From Pythium myriotylum (Eukaryota > Oomycota > Peronosporomycetes > Pythiales > Pythiaceae), in assembly GCA_023091665.1 (NCBI GenBank), contig JALJCQ010000030.1:2606501-2670500 (forward strand): DNA of 64,000 nucleotides. Reading direction: 5' to 3'. A program made the translations under genes and the position numbers. The notes below the pieces were generated by a model. The model made no database searches. It worked only from the letters and a program-made list of their open reading frames with translations, and was not told where the DNA came from. This document shows, piece by piece, positions 10,407 to 19,578 of the stretch. Positions within the stretch are counted from its first letter, which is position 1. Every line of letters begins with the position of its first letter.

Positions 10407-11762
10407 TCACGCGAAAGCTGACGCCTCGGCACACCAGTCAAAATCGTCAAACAGCCGCGACTGACTACAGCATTCGCCCGAATCTTGCTGCTGGCCACGT
10501 TCCTCAAACGCGATCGAGCCTTCCACGTGCTGTGACGTGAACTGACTTTCAAAGTTTGACGTGTCCGACGCACTGCTGAGCTTGGGCACGAACGGCGGCA
10601 CAACCTGCTTCGTGGATAATCGGTACCAGTCGATGGACGCAAAGAACGGGTGCGCAAAGACGTCGCCCATGCCGTTGGGTCCCGTGCCAAGGCGCTTCGA
10701 GGCGTCCTTCTGCAACAGCTTTGACAGCAAATCGCGAACTTCAGCAGAAAAGTGGCTCGGGTACGACGGTTCGGCGCGCTCGATCTTGCGGAACAGCACG
10801 CTACGGTCTCGCGGCGAGTAGAACGGCGGGAACCCCGTGAGCAGCTCGTAGATGACACAGCCAAAACTCCACAAGTCGGCAGCGAGGCCGTAGCCCGTGC
10901 CAGCGATAACCTCGGGCGCGATGTAGTCGGCCGAGCCACAAAAGGTCTTGCAGCTTTGCTCGTCGGGCTTGAGTTGCTCGCGCGCGAAGCCGAAATCCGC
11001 GAGACGCAAGAAGCCCTGGTGGTCGAGCAAGATGTTCTCGGGCTTGAGATCCCGGTAGAGGATGCCGTGCTGGTGCAAGTAGTTGAGCGCGAGAGCGATG
11101 GACGCGGCGTAAAACACGACGAGCTGCTCGGGCATGCGGTTCTTGGCGAACTTTTCGAGCAGAAAGTACATGTCGCCGCCTGCACAGTACTCCATGACGA
11201 AGTTGAGGCTCTGCTCGGTCTCGAACGCGCAGTAGAGCTTGGTGATGAACGGGTGGTCGAGCGCCGCGAGCACCTTCTTCTCGGTCAGCAGGCGCTGCGT
11301 GTCGCGGTCCTCGGCCGTGAGCTTGCACTTGGGCACCATCTTGATCGCGAACAAGCGCTCCGGGTTCTCGCGCAGACGGCTCAGCAGCACCGTGCCGTAC
11401 GAGCCCGAGCCGATGACGCGGCAGATGTCAAACTGGTAGCGCGCGGGCGCCTGTTGCTTGGACGGCGCGGCGAGCGACTGGTCGGAGAGCGCCGCGTAGG
11501 AGCAGTCCCAGTCGTTGCAGCCGGCCGTGGCGAGCGACGAGCACGACGAGGACGTGGACGCGGTCGCGGACGAGAGCGCCGACTTGGCCTGCGGGCTGCT
11601 GAGCGAGACGCGCGCGAAGGAGCTGGCGAGCAGCTGGCCGAACATCCAGGTCTTGACGCTGCCCCATCGGCGGCGCGAGGCGTCGTGCGGCTCCGAGTGC
11701 GCCGAGGACGAGGACGCGGAGGAGAGGCGGTCGCGGGAGCTGCTGGGCGAGCGCGGCGCCAT
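10407..11762 (-). CDS. AGC-family serine/threonine protein kinase
   Basis: A single exon of 451 residues from ATG 11760-11762. The kinase domain spans about residues 105-365: glycine loop GSGSYGTV, AIKM lysine, catalytic YRDLKPENILLD, DFG in LADFGFAREQ, and activation loop KTFCGSADYIAPEV whose Thr is the usual PDK1 site. A low-complexity Ser-rich N-terminal region precedes it. The C-terminal tail ends with FDDFDW, the AGC hydrophobic motif with Asp at the position normally phosphorylated. This resembles PKN/PRK-type constitutively acidic motifs and suggests TORC2-independence at that site (inference). The subgroup (S6K-, PKB- or SGK-like) is not decidable by eye. No PH domain is visible. Confidence 0.93.
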   Translation of the reverse strand: MAPRSPSSSRDRLSSASSSSAHSEPHDASRRRWGSVKTWMFGQLLASSFARVSLSSPQAKSALSSATASTSSSCSSLATAGCNDWDCSYAALSDQSLAAPSKQQAPARYQFDICRVIGSGSYGTVLLSRLRENPERLFAIKMVPKCKLTAEDRDTQRLLTEKKVLAALDHPFITKLYCAFETEQSLNFVMEYCAGGDMYFLLEKFAKNRMPEQLVVFYAASIALALNYLHQHGILYRDLKPENILLDHQGFLRLADFGFAREQLKPDEQSCKTFCGSADYIAPEVIAGTGYGLAADLWSFGCVIYELLTGFPPFYSPRDRSVLFRKIERAEPSYPSHFSAEVRDLLSKLLQKDASKRLGTGPNGMGDVFAHPFFASIDWYRLSTKQVVPPFVPKLSSASDTSNFESQFTSQHVEGSIAFEERGQQQDSGECCSQSRLFDDFDWCAEASAFA

Positions 11763-12328
11763 GGTCACTGGTGCTTGGGCCGAGTGTCAAACCCGCGACG
11801 GCACGACGCGATCCGGATGACGTCGGAGCGAGAGGGGGACGAGAAGTTGGACCTGTCGGCGGGACCCATGGAAAACTTCCAGAGCGCCCCGGCTCTGCGA
11901 GAGACGTGGATTTGGCCAATGCGAGAAAGGAAGACTCTATTTCAACCAATCGATCGGGATCTGTCACGTCACATAAACACGTCAACGTGGTTCTTGTGGT
12001 GGCTGAATCACCGAAGAAATCCCCGAAGCTTTCCGTTTCGAAATGGTAGAAACGCTTTAGAAACGATAACGTCCCACGATCCAACGGTTGGCGTGATGCG
12101 GGTGACGTCACTGCCCGCGCCTCGATCGGAAACGAAAGCGGCGGATCTTGAAGCGTCGCCTCGAGCGCCGTGCAAGATTCTGTGCGACAATGGCGACGCG
12201 CGTCGCATGGCTCGTGGGTCGTTGAACTTCACTCATGTGTTGCATTTGACTCTGGTTTCTACGACATCTAGAACACAACGGGCTCATCGCGGCGCGATGG
12301 AATTACGACGACGGAGACGAGCAGCAGA
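11763..12328. promoter_or_regulatory. Kinase upstream region / GH81-1 downstream region
   Basis: The 566 bases hold no supported gene. CCAAT cores occur at about 11915 (GGCCAATGCG) and 11945 (AACCAATCGATC), plausible elements for the minus-strand kinase promoter. A long plus-strand open frame crossing this stretch is the antisense shadow of the kinase. Confidence 0.4.
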
Positions 12329-14929
12329 TTACGCGTCCGGGCGCGTGGCCGCGACGTAGAGAGCCCACGAGCGCGTCAGGCCGTCGTCCATCTTGACCTC
12401 GCTGAGCACGTTGAGCGCCTCCTGCTTGTTGACCGCGGCGTAGTTGGCGTAGAGCAGCGAGTTCCACGCGTTCGTGAGGTCTTTGCCCGTCACGATCGCC
12501 TCTTTCGAAAGCACATCGTCCCACTCTTCTTTGACAAACGTCGGGGTGCGCACGATCTCGTTGATTGGAGAGACCGGGATCATTTGGATGCCGTGGATGC
12601 AGTACTTCTCTGCGCTGAACCACGTCGCGTAGTCCACCTTGTTGTCGAAGAAAATACCCGTCACGTGGTTCTTCACGAACTCCGGAGGATGCACCTTGTT
12701 GCTCGAGTCCATCAAGAAGTACGTCCGGATCGCGTGCGCGTCGATGCGGAGCATCAAGCTGCCCAGATCTTCCACGGCCTTGTTGCCCGTGACCTTACCC
12801 CACAACATCATGCCGTAGTAGAAGTTCATGTCCTCGGACGTCGACTCTTGGTCCTTGCCGTCCGCCATAGGTGTCGCGCCGTGCGAGACCGAGTGACCGA
12901 GGTACCATGAGAAATGGCGGAAGGTTGGGAAGTGGACGTCGTCAGTGCTCGGGTTCGCAACATCCCGAAGCATAGTCCACACAATCGTTTCCAACTCTGC
13001 CATTCGAGACCAGTTCGGGTCAAGCTTGCGAAGCATTGCTGAACCGGCAACCCAGTAGCCGTAGTGATAGTGGTGATCGTTGTAGATTGGGTTGCCGTAG
13101 TCAGCATTCACATCATTCTTTGTGATCCCTTCCACCGATGCGATGCCACGGTAAGTCGTGTCGTAGATCAACGGTGACGGGAAAGAGTTGGTCAAGAATT
13201 TGTCCAACAACCCTTCAAGCTTCTTCACACAGGTCGATTTGAGAGTCTTGTCATCACCCACCACAGCAGTGTCGTCGGCCATGAGACAAAGCGAAGCGTA
13301 TTTCTGATAGGCTTTGCCACTGAAGTAGTAGCTCGCACCGTCGATCTTCCACTCCGCGTTGATGTCCTGCTCCAGCTTTTCCTTGAGCTGCAGCTGCTGC
13401 ACAACGCTCGATTCAATTTTGCGAGGTGGGTAGAAGTCAATAGCTTGCTTCATCTCCGGTTCGTTCAGTTTCCACTGCGCGATTCCACCAGAGTTTGCCT
13501 TGGACACGATTCCACTCATCGACCCCCGCGTGGTTGATTGAAGCGCGATAGCAGCTGTGGTGCTCTGAGTTGAGCCGCTCGAGGTGCCCAAAGCATCCAA
13601 GTGGTGCTGCAGCGCAAAGTGGAGCAGGCCGCCCTCACCGCATGTCGTGCCGTTCGTCTGCCAGTTCAACGTGTACGCCGTGCGAGACTCGACCGACACG
13701 ACGCCACCACGTACGACACACCCAGCGTACTCATCGTACACATCAGTTGAGGCTCCATCCGGGAGTATAGCAAGACGGATGATTCCCGAGTAGGCACCAG
13801 ACGCCTTCACTGTGGAGTTATCCAGAGTAAAGGTGCCAGGCGTGCTCGGGTACATGACCCACTTCTGCTTGTTGCTCAGCTCAAGAACATACTTGTCGTT
13901 AACCTGCTCAAACTTCGTGACCTTGGAGCCCGTGTTGATGAATGGAGTGAGGCCTTTGTACTCGGCGGAAATAAAAGCCATGCCTGTGACCAAGGCGCTG
14001 TCCATGCACTTGCCCCCGCTGCAAATACTGAGATTGATACCCATATCTGTCCAGTCGTACACCTCGTAAGTTGGCTCGGCAGAAAACTCAGCTGCAGAGA
14101 GCGTGATGTCGTTGTGGTACTCGTGAAGGTAGAACTTGATCTTGCCATCCTTGAGACCAGCTTTCTGGCGGTACGTGTACGAGTAGCAAGCCTGAATACC
14201 GTACGGTCCTTCCTTGCCCACTGGCAACTTCAACGCGTACGGGTTGGACCAGGCAGGGTTTGAGTGGACTCCTTTCTCTTTGGCCGTCGTGTGGATGAGG
14301 TTGCCCCACCACTTGTTCGTCGGGATGGCTCGCGTGTTGAGCAGTTCCTGCTTGACGTTGATGATCGGCGCGAGAGTGGCGAGACCTGGGTTACGCTTGA
14401 ACATGTCCACTGGGGCTTCCGTTGCGAAAGGCCTCAAAATCTCTCCAGTTTGTTTAGGGGAACCATCTTCGTTGTCCGCCGTTGAAGTGGGCTCTGGAGC
14501 TGGCGCTGGTGCAGGCTCGGGGGCAGGAGCTGGAGCAGGCTCGGGGGCTGGAGCTGGAGCAGGGGCTGGAGCTGGAGCCGGTGCCGGAGCCGGAGCAGGT
14601 TCAGGCGATGGTGCCGGTGCCGGTGCCGGTGCCGGAGCCGGAGCCGGAGCAGGAGCAGGAGTAGGAGCTGGAGCAGGTGCCGGGGCAGGAGCTGGGGCTG
14701 GTGCTGGGGCCGGAGCTGGAGCTGGAGCTGGCGTCGGTCTCGCGACCTGCTTGATATCGTTGTAGCCCGCAGTGGGCGGCGCGACCTGTCGGAAGTCTTC
14801 GAGCGCCGAGCGCACGCGGGCCGGCTGCGAGTCAGTCGTGAGGTCGCTGAAGCCGTAGCCCGAGGCCTCGACCGAGGCGGCGGCGGCGGCGGCGGCGGCG
14901 GCGAGCACGAGCCACTGCGCGGTCTTCAT
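12329..14929 (-). CDS. Secreted GH81 endo-beta-1,3-glucanase with Pro-Ala linker (copy 1)
   Basis: Single exon, 866 residues, from ATG 14927-14929 (MKTAQWLVLAAAAAAAAASV). The N-terminus is a signal peptide containing an alanine run. A short segment (YGFSDLTTD) and an about 80-residue Pro-Ala linker follow. The catalytic region begins near LRPFATEAPVDMFKRNPGL and contains IPTNKWWGNLIHT, DHHYHYGYWV and the acidic DQESTSEDMNFYYGMMLWGK, hallmarks of glycoside hydrolase family 81, which cleaves beta-1,3-glucan internally. In oomycetes such enzymes act on their own glucan wall or on fungal and plant callose. A paralogue lies directly upstream in the same orientation. The linker is absent from that copy. 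TCCGGA palindromes cluster 5' of the start. Confidence 0.95.
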   Translation of the reverse strand: MKTAQWLVLAAAAAAAAASVEASGYGFSDLTTDSQPARVRSALEDFRQVAPPTAGYNDIKQVARPTPAPAPAPAPAPAPAPAPAPAPAPTPAPAPAPAPAPAPAPAPSPEPAPAPAPAPAPAPAPAPAPEPAPAPAPEPAPAPAPEPTSTADNEDGSPKQTGEILRPFATEAPVDMFKRNPGLATLAPIINVKQELLNTRAIPTNKWWGNLIHTTAKEKGVHSNPAWSNPYALKLPVGKEGPYGIQACYSYTYRQKAGLKDGKIKFYLHEYHNDITLSAAEFSAEPTYEVYDWTDMGINLSICSGGKCMDSALVTGMAFISAEYKGLTPFINTGSKVTKFEQVNDKYVLELSNKQKWVMYPSTPGTFTLDNSTVKASGAYSGIIRLAILPDGASTDVYDEYAGCVVRGGVVSVESRTAYTLNWQTNGTTCGEGGLLHFALQHHLDALGTSSGSTQSTTAAIALQSTTRGSMSGIVSKANSGGIAQWKLNEPEMKQAIDFYPPRKIESSVVQQLQLKEKLEQDINAEWKIDGASYYFSGKAYQKYASLCLMADDTAVVGDDKTLKSTCVKKLEGLLDKFLTNSFPSPLIYDTTYRGIASVEGITKNDVNADYGNPIYNDHHYHYGYWVAGSAMLRKLDPNWSRMAELETIVWTMLRDVANPSTDDVHFPTFRHFSWYLGHSVSHGATPMADGKDQESTSEDMNFYYGMMLWGKVTGNKAVEDLGSLMLRIDAHAIRTYFLMDSSNKVHPPEFVKNHVTGIFFDNKVDYATWFSAEKYCIHGIQMIPVSPINEIVRTPTFVKEEWDDVLSKEAIVTGKDLTNAWNSLLYANYAAVNKQEALNVLSEVKMDDGLTRSWALYVAATRPDA
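14488..14737 (-). repeat. Pro-Ala dipeptide repeat (GGNGCN minisatellite)
   Basis: About 250 bases of alternating GGN and GCN trinucleotides on the plus strand encode a nearly pure Pro-Ala linker with occasional Glu, Thr and Ser replacements. Synonymous third positions vary, so it is an old or selected protein repeat and not a fresh slippage tract. The same bases read on plus give a spurious Gly-Ala frame. Confidence 0.9.
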
Positions 14930-15000
14930 TCCTCCTGGCGGCGAGAATTCCAAAGTGGCGAGCGTGGGATTCGCTCTCCAGAGATTGAGGTGCTCGAGGC

Positions 15001-15412
15001 CGTCCGGAGATGAGGATGATTCGTCCGGATCACGACCCACGCAACGCAGGACAAGGGCTCGCTCGGCACTCGTCCGGAGAATGGCGAAGTCCGTCCGGAG
15101 GGACTGAGTTCCAGTCGCATCTCCGGATAATCGAGCCGCTGACGATGCCGCGAACTAGAAGAACCAGCTGGTGGGCGAGCACTCGGCAGGCTCTCGGTCT
15201 TTCCCTCGAGTGAAGCCATTCGCCCTGTTGCCGTCCGCCACAAGGCGCGCGGCCCAGCTGCTTCTTGACAACCAGGCCGTGAACAAGGCGACAGTCCACG
15301 CCGGCCGGACCGGATGTCCCAAGTCCAGAGACTGCGCTGCGTGGTCCTCGTCCAGTTGACACGACACTCGTCCGGAAAACCGGTCTTCCTTGTTCACTGG
15401 ATCCAGTCCGGA
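15001..15412. promoter_or_regulatory. Cluster of seven TCCGGA palindromes upstream of GH81 copy 1
   Basis: TCCGGA occurs at 15003, 15024, 15073, 15094, 15122, 15371 and 15407. Five are the octamer CGTCCGGA. Two pairs have identical 21-bp spacing (15003/15024 and 15073/15094). They lie 74-483 bases 5' of the glucanase ATG. Random expectation for one hexamer in about 410 bases is roughly 0.1. A binding-site cluster is inferred. Confidence 0.5.
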
Positions 15413-16359
15413 AGACCCGGAGACCTTGGTCCAGGTCGGGCCGACTGTTCGACCCGACGCGTCACAGGCCTAAGGTCGTAGTCAACCTTGTCACCAGCTG
15501 GCGCGAGGGAAACTTCCGCCCTTTCTGAAGAGTATGAGTCCTTTTAACCTATTCCAGTAGTATCCTCCACCACTGTAGAGTCGAGGGCTGGGATAGCCCG
15601 ATGAGTGACCATCCACCATGGATAGAATCCCCCAGTGTGGTCCATCGCGAGACTCTCCATGGTCACCACGACCCATCCAGCTGCCTGTCAGCACAGCCTC
15701 AGCACCGAAGGGCTCACATTGGCTTGACCCAGGTCGTTCTGATCCGCAGTCTGAGTTCGAGTCCAACATGCACACACTGATTCAACAGCGAGATCGGCGT
15801 CAAGAAAATCTCAGATTTGCTAAAGTAGTAGATCAGTTGAAGCATCTCGGCAGCTGCAGTCGGTCAGCTGACGATCCGAGAACTTGCACGGCACCTGCCG
15901 CGACAATTTCTTTCGCTCGCGACCGGGACGCTCGTGGCTCCAGCGAGCCCACGTGGCGGAGCGAGAACCGGATCTCCTCGTGCCTTCAACTTGAGCTTCT
16001 CGACTCAGGCTCGCTGCCTCGGAGACTCAGCGACGAAGGTCTCAAGTGTGAAGGCATTCTGGTTCGACGAGCTTGACGTCAATGGCGGCTGGATCACTCG
16101 CATCCGCTTTTTGGGACATGGTTACATGCATCGAATCGCTGATGATCGGTCGGCGAATGCAATGGCAGAGTATCGACCATGCACGATCTCTACTCTAGGC
16201 GACAATGTACTCTACAAGAGACAACTGGACACAGCCTGAGAATGCAGAAAAGAAGAATCTGTCTATTGCTTGGTTCCACACAACGATACTTACTATACCT
16301 GTCGCAACACATTTCGACATCGAGAGGGTCGCGCGATCGATTGATCGACCAATCGATTG
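15413..16359. other. Gene-free stretch between the GH81 copies
   Basis: About 950 bases with several moderate open frames (for example 15618-16076 plus) that lack recognisable motifs, a good start context or splice partners. I see no RNA gene or mobile element. It probably holds the distal promoter of copy 1 and the 3' flank of copy 2. Confidence 0.4.
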
Positions 16360-16384
16360 GATCCGATCCGATCCGATCCGATCC
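16360..16384. repeat. (GATCC)5 microsatellite
   Basis: Five perfect GATCC units directly before the 3' end of GH81 copy 2, preceded by a GATC-rich stretch (CGATCGATTGATCGACC). Confidence 0.95.
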
Positions 16385-16389
16385 CTCGT

Positions 16390-18768
16390 TTACTGCTGCG
16401 CCACCGAAGGCTCAGGACGAGTCGCAGCCATGTACAACGCCCACGAACGCGTAAGACCGTCGTCCATCTTGACCTGCGTGAGCACATTCAGCGCCTCCTT
16501 CTTGTTCACCACGGCGTAGTTGGCGTACAGCAGCGAGTTCCACGCGTTCGTCATGTCCTTGGCCACGACGATCGACTCCTTCGAGAGCACATCGTCCCAC
16601 TCCTCCTTGACGAACTTGGCCGACCGGATGAGCTCGTTGATCGGCGAGACCGGAATCATCTGGATGCCGTGGATGCAGTACTTCTCCGGGCTAAACCACG
16701 TCGCGTAGTCCACCTTGTTGTCGAAGAAAATACCCGTCACGTGGTTCTTCACGAACTCCGGAGGATGCACCTTGTTGCTCGAGTCCATCAAGAAGTACGT
16801 CCGGATCGCGTGCGCGTCGATGCGGAGCATCAAGCTGCCCAGATCCTCCACGGCCTTGTTGCCCGTGACCTTACCCCACAACATCATGCCGTAGTAGAAG
16901 TTCATGTCCTCGGACGTCGACTCCTGGTCCTTGCCGTCCGCCATGGGCGTCGCGCCGTGCGAGACCGAGTGACCGAGGTACCACGAGAACGAACGGAATG
17001 TCGGGAAATGCTTGTCCTCCGGACTCGGGTTGGCGACGTCACGGAGCAGCGTCCACACCATGGTCTCCAACTCGGGCATGCGGGTCCACGTCGGGTCAAG
17101 CTTGCGCATCATCGCCGACGCCGTGACCCAGTAGCCGTAGTGGTAGTGGTGGTCGTTGTAGATCGTGTTACCAAAGTCGGCGTTGACGTCGTTCTTCGTG
17201 ATACCCTCGACTGAGATGGCACCGCGGTACGTCGAGTCGTACACGAGCGGTGACGGGAACGAGTTGGTCAGGAACTTGTCCAGCAGACCCTGCAGCTTCT
17301 TGATGCACGTCGTCTTGAGCGTCTTGTCCTCGCCCATGATGGCGGTGTCGTCGGCCATCAGACACAGCGACGCGTACTTCTGGTACGCCTTGCCGCTGAA
17401 GTAGTAGCTCACGCCGTCGAGCACCCACTCAGCGTTGATGTCCTGCGTCAGCTTCTCCTTCAGACCGACCTGCTGGACGATCGCAGGGTCGATCTTGCGC
17501 GGAGCGTAGAACTCGATGTTCTGCTTCAGCTCGGGCTCGCTCAGCTTCCAGTGGGCCGCCCCACCGGTGGCCTTCACGACGATGCCGCTCATCGGACCAC
17601 GCGTCGAAGATTCCAGCTTCACGGTGCTCTTCGTCACTTTCGAGGCCGCCAGCGCATCCAAGTGGTGCTGCAACGCAAAGTGCAGCAGACCACCTTGCCC
17701 ACACGTCGTGCCGTTCGTCTGCCAGTTCAACGTGTACGCCGTACGAGACTCGACCGACACGACGCCACCACGTACCACACACCCAGCGAACGCATCGTAC
17801 ACATCCGTGGAGGCGCCAGCAGGAACAACAGCGAGACGGATCGTGCCCGAGTACGGAGCCGACGCCTTCACCGTCGAGTTGTCGAGCTTGAACGTGCCGG
17901 GAACGCTCGTGTACATGACCCACGTCTGGTTGTTGCTGAGATGCATGACGTACTTGTCCTTGACCTGCTCAAACTTGGTCACTTTGGAGTTGGAGTTGAT
18001 GAACGGAGTGAGGCCCTGGTAGTCGGCTGAGATGAACGCCATGCCCGTGATCAGCGCGCTGTCCATGCACTTGGCGCCGCTGCAGACCTTGAGGTTCACA
18101 CCCATGTCCGTCCAGTCATAGATCTCGTATGTCGGCACGGCCGTGAACTCGGCCGCCGAGAGGGTCACGTCGTTGTGGAACTCGTGCGAGTACGACTTGA
18201 TGCGGTTGTCCTTGAGCTCGGCCTTCTTGCGGTACGTGTACGAGTAGCAAGCCTGAATACCGTACGGTCCCTCCGTGCCCACTGGCAGCTTCAACGCGTA
18301 TGGGTTGGACCAAGCAGGGTTCGAGTGGACTCCCTTCTCCTTGGCCGTCGTGTGGATGAGGTTGCCCCACCACTTGTTCGTCGGGATGGCTCGCGTGTTG
18401 AGCAGTTCCTGCTTGACGTTGATGATCGGTGCGAGAGTGGCGAGACCCGGGTTGGGCTTGAAGAGGTTCGACGGCGGCTCTGTCGAGAACGGCTTGAGCA
18501 GGCCACCCGACGTCGTCCCGGTCTGGGCCGCTGGGCTCGGAGCCGCCTCGTCCGCAGCGCGTGCACGGCCGAAGTTGTTGGTGAGGTCGCTGAAGCTGAA
18601 GGACTCGTCGGCCTGCACTGCCGGCGTCGGCTTGTTCGGGGTGGCGTGCTGTGGTCGCTGGCCTTCCGGCAGCAGGTCATCGAAGCCGAAAGACTCGTTA
18701 GCCGTGGCGAGAGAGGACGCGACGACCGCAGTCGACGCGGCGATGGTGACCCACTGAGAGATCTTCAT
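16390..18768 (-). CDS. Secreted GH81 endo-beta-1,3-glucanase (copy 2)
   Basis: Single exon, 792 residues, from ATG 18766-18768 (MKISQWVTIAASTAVVASS), which opens a signal peptide. Two short related segments follow (ESFGFDDLLP and ESFSFSDLTN), then the GH81 catalytic region with IPTNKWWGNLIHT, DHHYHYGYWV and DQESTSEDMNFYYGMMLWGK. It matches copy 1 along the whole catalytic part but has no Pro-Ala linker. Two tracts are almost identical at the DNA level to copy 1 while neighbouring stretches have diverged, as gene conversion would produce. The enzyme should act outside the cell on beta-1,3-glucan. Confidence 0.95.
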   Translation of the reverse strand: MKISQWVTIAASTAVVASSLATANESFGFDDLLPEGQRPQHATPNKPTPAVQADESFSFSDLTNNFGRARAADEAAPSPAAQTGTTSGGLLKPFSTEPPSNLFKPNPGLATLAPIINVKQELLNTRAIPTNKWWGNLIHTTAKEKGVHSNPAWSNPYALKLPVGTEGPYGIQACYSYTYRKKAELKDNRIKSYSHEFHNDVTLSAAEFTAVPTYEIYDWTDMGVNLKVCSGAKCMDSALITGMAFISADYQGLTPFINSNSKVTKFEQVKDKYVMHLSNNQTWVMYTSVPGTFKLDNSTVKASAPYSGTIRLAVVPAGASTDVYDAFAGCVVRGGVVSVESRTAYTLNWQTNGTTCGQGGLLHFALQHHLDALAASKVTKSTVKLESSTRGPMSGIVVKATGGAAHWKLSEPELKQNIEFYAPRKIDPAIVQQVGLKEKLTQDINAEWVLDGVSYYFSGKAYQKYASLCLMADDTAIMGEDKTLKTTCIKKLQGLLDKFLTNSFPSPLVYDSTYRGAISVEGITKNDVNADFGNTIYNDHHYHYGYWVTASAMMRKLDPTWTRMPELETMVWTLLRDVANPSPEDKHFPTFRSFSWYLGHSVSHGATPMADGKDQESTSEDMNFYYGMMLWGKVTGNKAVEDLGSLMLRIDAHAIRTYFLMDSSNKVHPPEFVKNHVTGIFFDNKVDYATWFSPEKYCIHGIQMIPVSPINELIRSAKFVKEEWDDVLSKESIVVAKDMTNAWNSLLYANYAVVNKKEALNVLTQVKMDDGLTRSWALYMAATRPEPSVAQQ

Positions 18769-19189
18769 GCTCTCTGGTCTCCGGTGTGTCTGTCGGAAGT
18801 CAAATTGAGGAATGACTCGACTCCAAACAGCCATCAACCACACCAAGACCAGCGTGGATAACAAACAAACCACTTGGCTGCATACAAAGATTGACCCGAT
18901 CTAGGTACAGCATGCTTCAGCAACCCAAACCTTTCCTCCTGTGGGCGCCGCACGCATGATAGCTGCCGACGGATTACCAGTGCACCCTCCAGGAGGCGCG
19001 CAACACCACGCGTAAGGAGCAAATCATCCATGATGCAAAGTCTCAGTTGCCGTCAGCAGTGTCTCTGTCCGTTGGAGCCACCTCGAGACCTCGAGACCCA
19101 CACGTCGATGACGTCCAGCTGCCTTTGCAGCAACCGGCCGGCTGATGAGTCTGGATTCAACGTCTCCAGTGTTGGATGGTGTTGAGGAC

Positions 19190-19224
19190 GGTGTACGGTG
19201 TACGGTGTACGGTGCAGGGTGCAG
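19190..19224. repeat. 7-bp tandem repeat GGTGTAC/GGTGCAG
   Basis: Three GGTGTAC units followed by two GGTGCAG units, head to tail, then a partial unit. Confidence 0.9.
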
Positions 19225-19369
19225 GGTGCCATGCCGTTCAGGTATACAGTACATGTAGGAGATATCTGCGACTATCCCATGAATACTGCACTGGGGTGGT
19301 CGCAAGTTGACTCGCTTTTCCTATTATTGTATCCTAGCCGGACACTCTGAAATCCTCCAAGTTGGACGG

Positions 19370-19394
19370 CCCCCCCCCCCCCCCCCCCCCCCCC
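19370..19394. repeat. 25-base poly-C run
   Basis: An unbroken run of 25 C. The exact length may be an assembly estimate. Runs of this length can form G-quadruplex or i-motif structures. Confidence 0.9.
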
Positions 19395-19551
19395 GCTTAT
19401 CTGGTTAATAGGTACAGCAGCACGCGACGCTGATAGGCACAGGTCCCAGAGCCACGGGCTGTCCATCAACAATGTAGTGACGGCCATCGTTTCCGTCCTG
19501 ACCTGAAATCTCCACCAACTCCATCAAATGCATCAAAAGGACAAGTTCCAC

Positions 19552-19578
19552 AACAAAGCTAACAAAGCTAACAAAGCT
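19552..19578. repeat. 9-bp tandem repeat (AACAAAGCT)3
   Basis: Three perfect tandem copies of AACAAAGCT. Confidence 0.95.

Noticed and set aside
10752..12359. Plus-strand open frame of 535 residues
   Set aside because: It is the antisense of the AGC kinase, with Arg/Glu/Val-heavy composition typical of a GC-rich reverse frame; the kinase motifs on the other strand are unambiguous.
14214..14765. Plus-strand frame with a long Gly-Ala repeat
   Set aside because: It is the reverse reading of the Pro-Ala linker in the GH81 gene; it has no start context or flanking domain.
15618..16076. Plus-strand frame between the GH81 copies
   Set aside because: The composition is uneven and no domain or convincing start was found; it might be a decayed element but this cannot be shown.
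16357..17214. Plus-strand frame of 285 residues, similar to one at 12584-12910
   Set aside because: Both are antisense shadows of the conserved GH81 catalytic region, which explains their similarity to each other.
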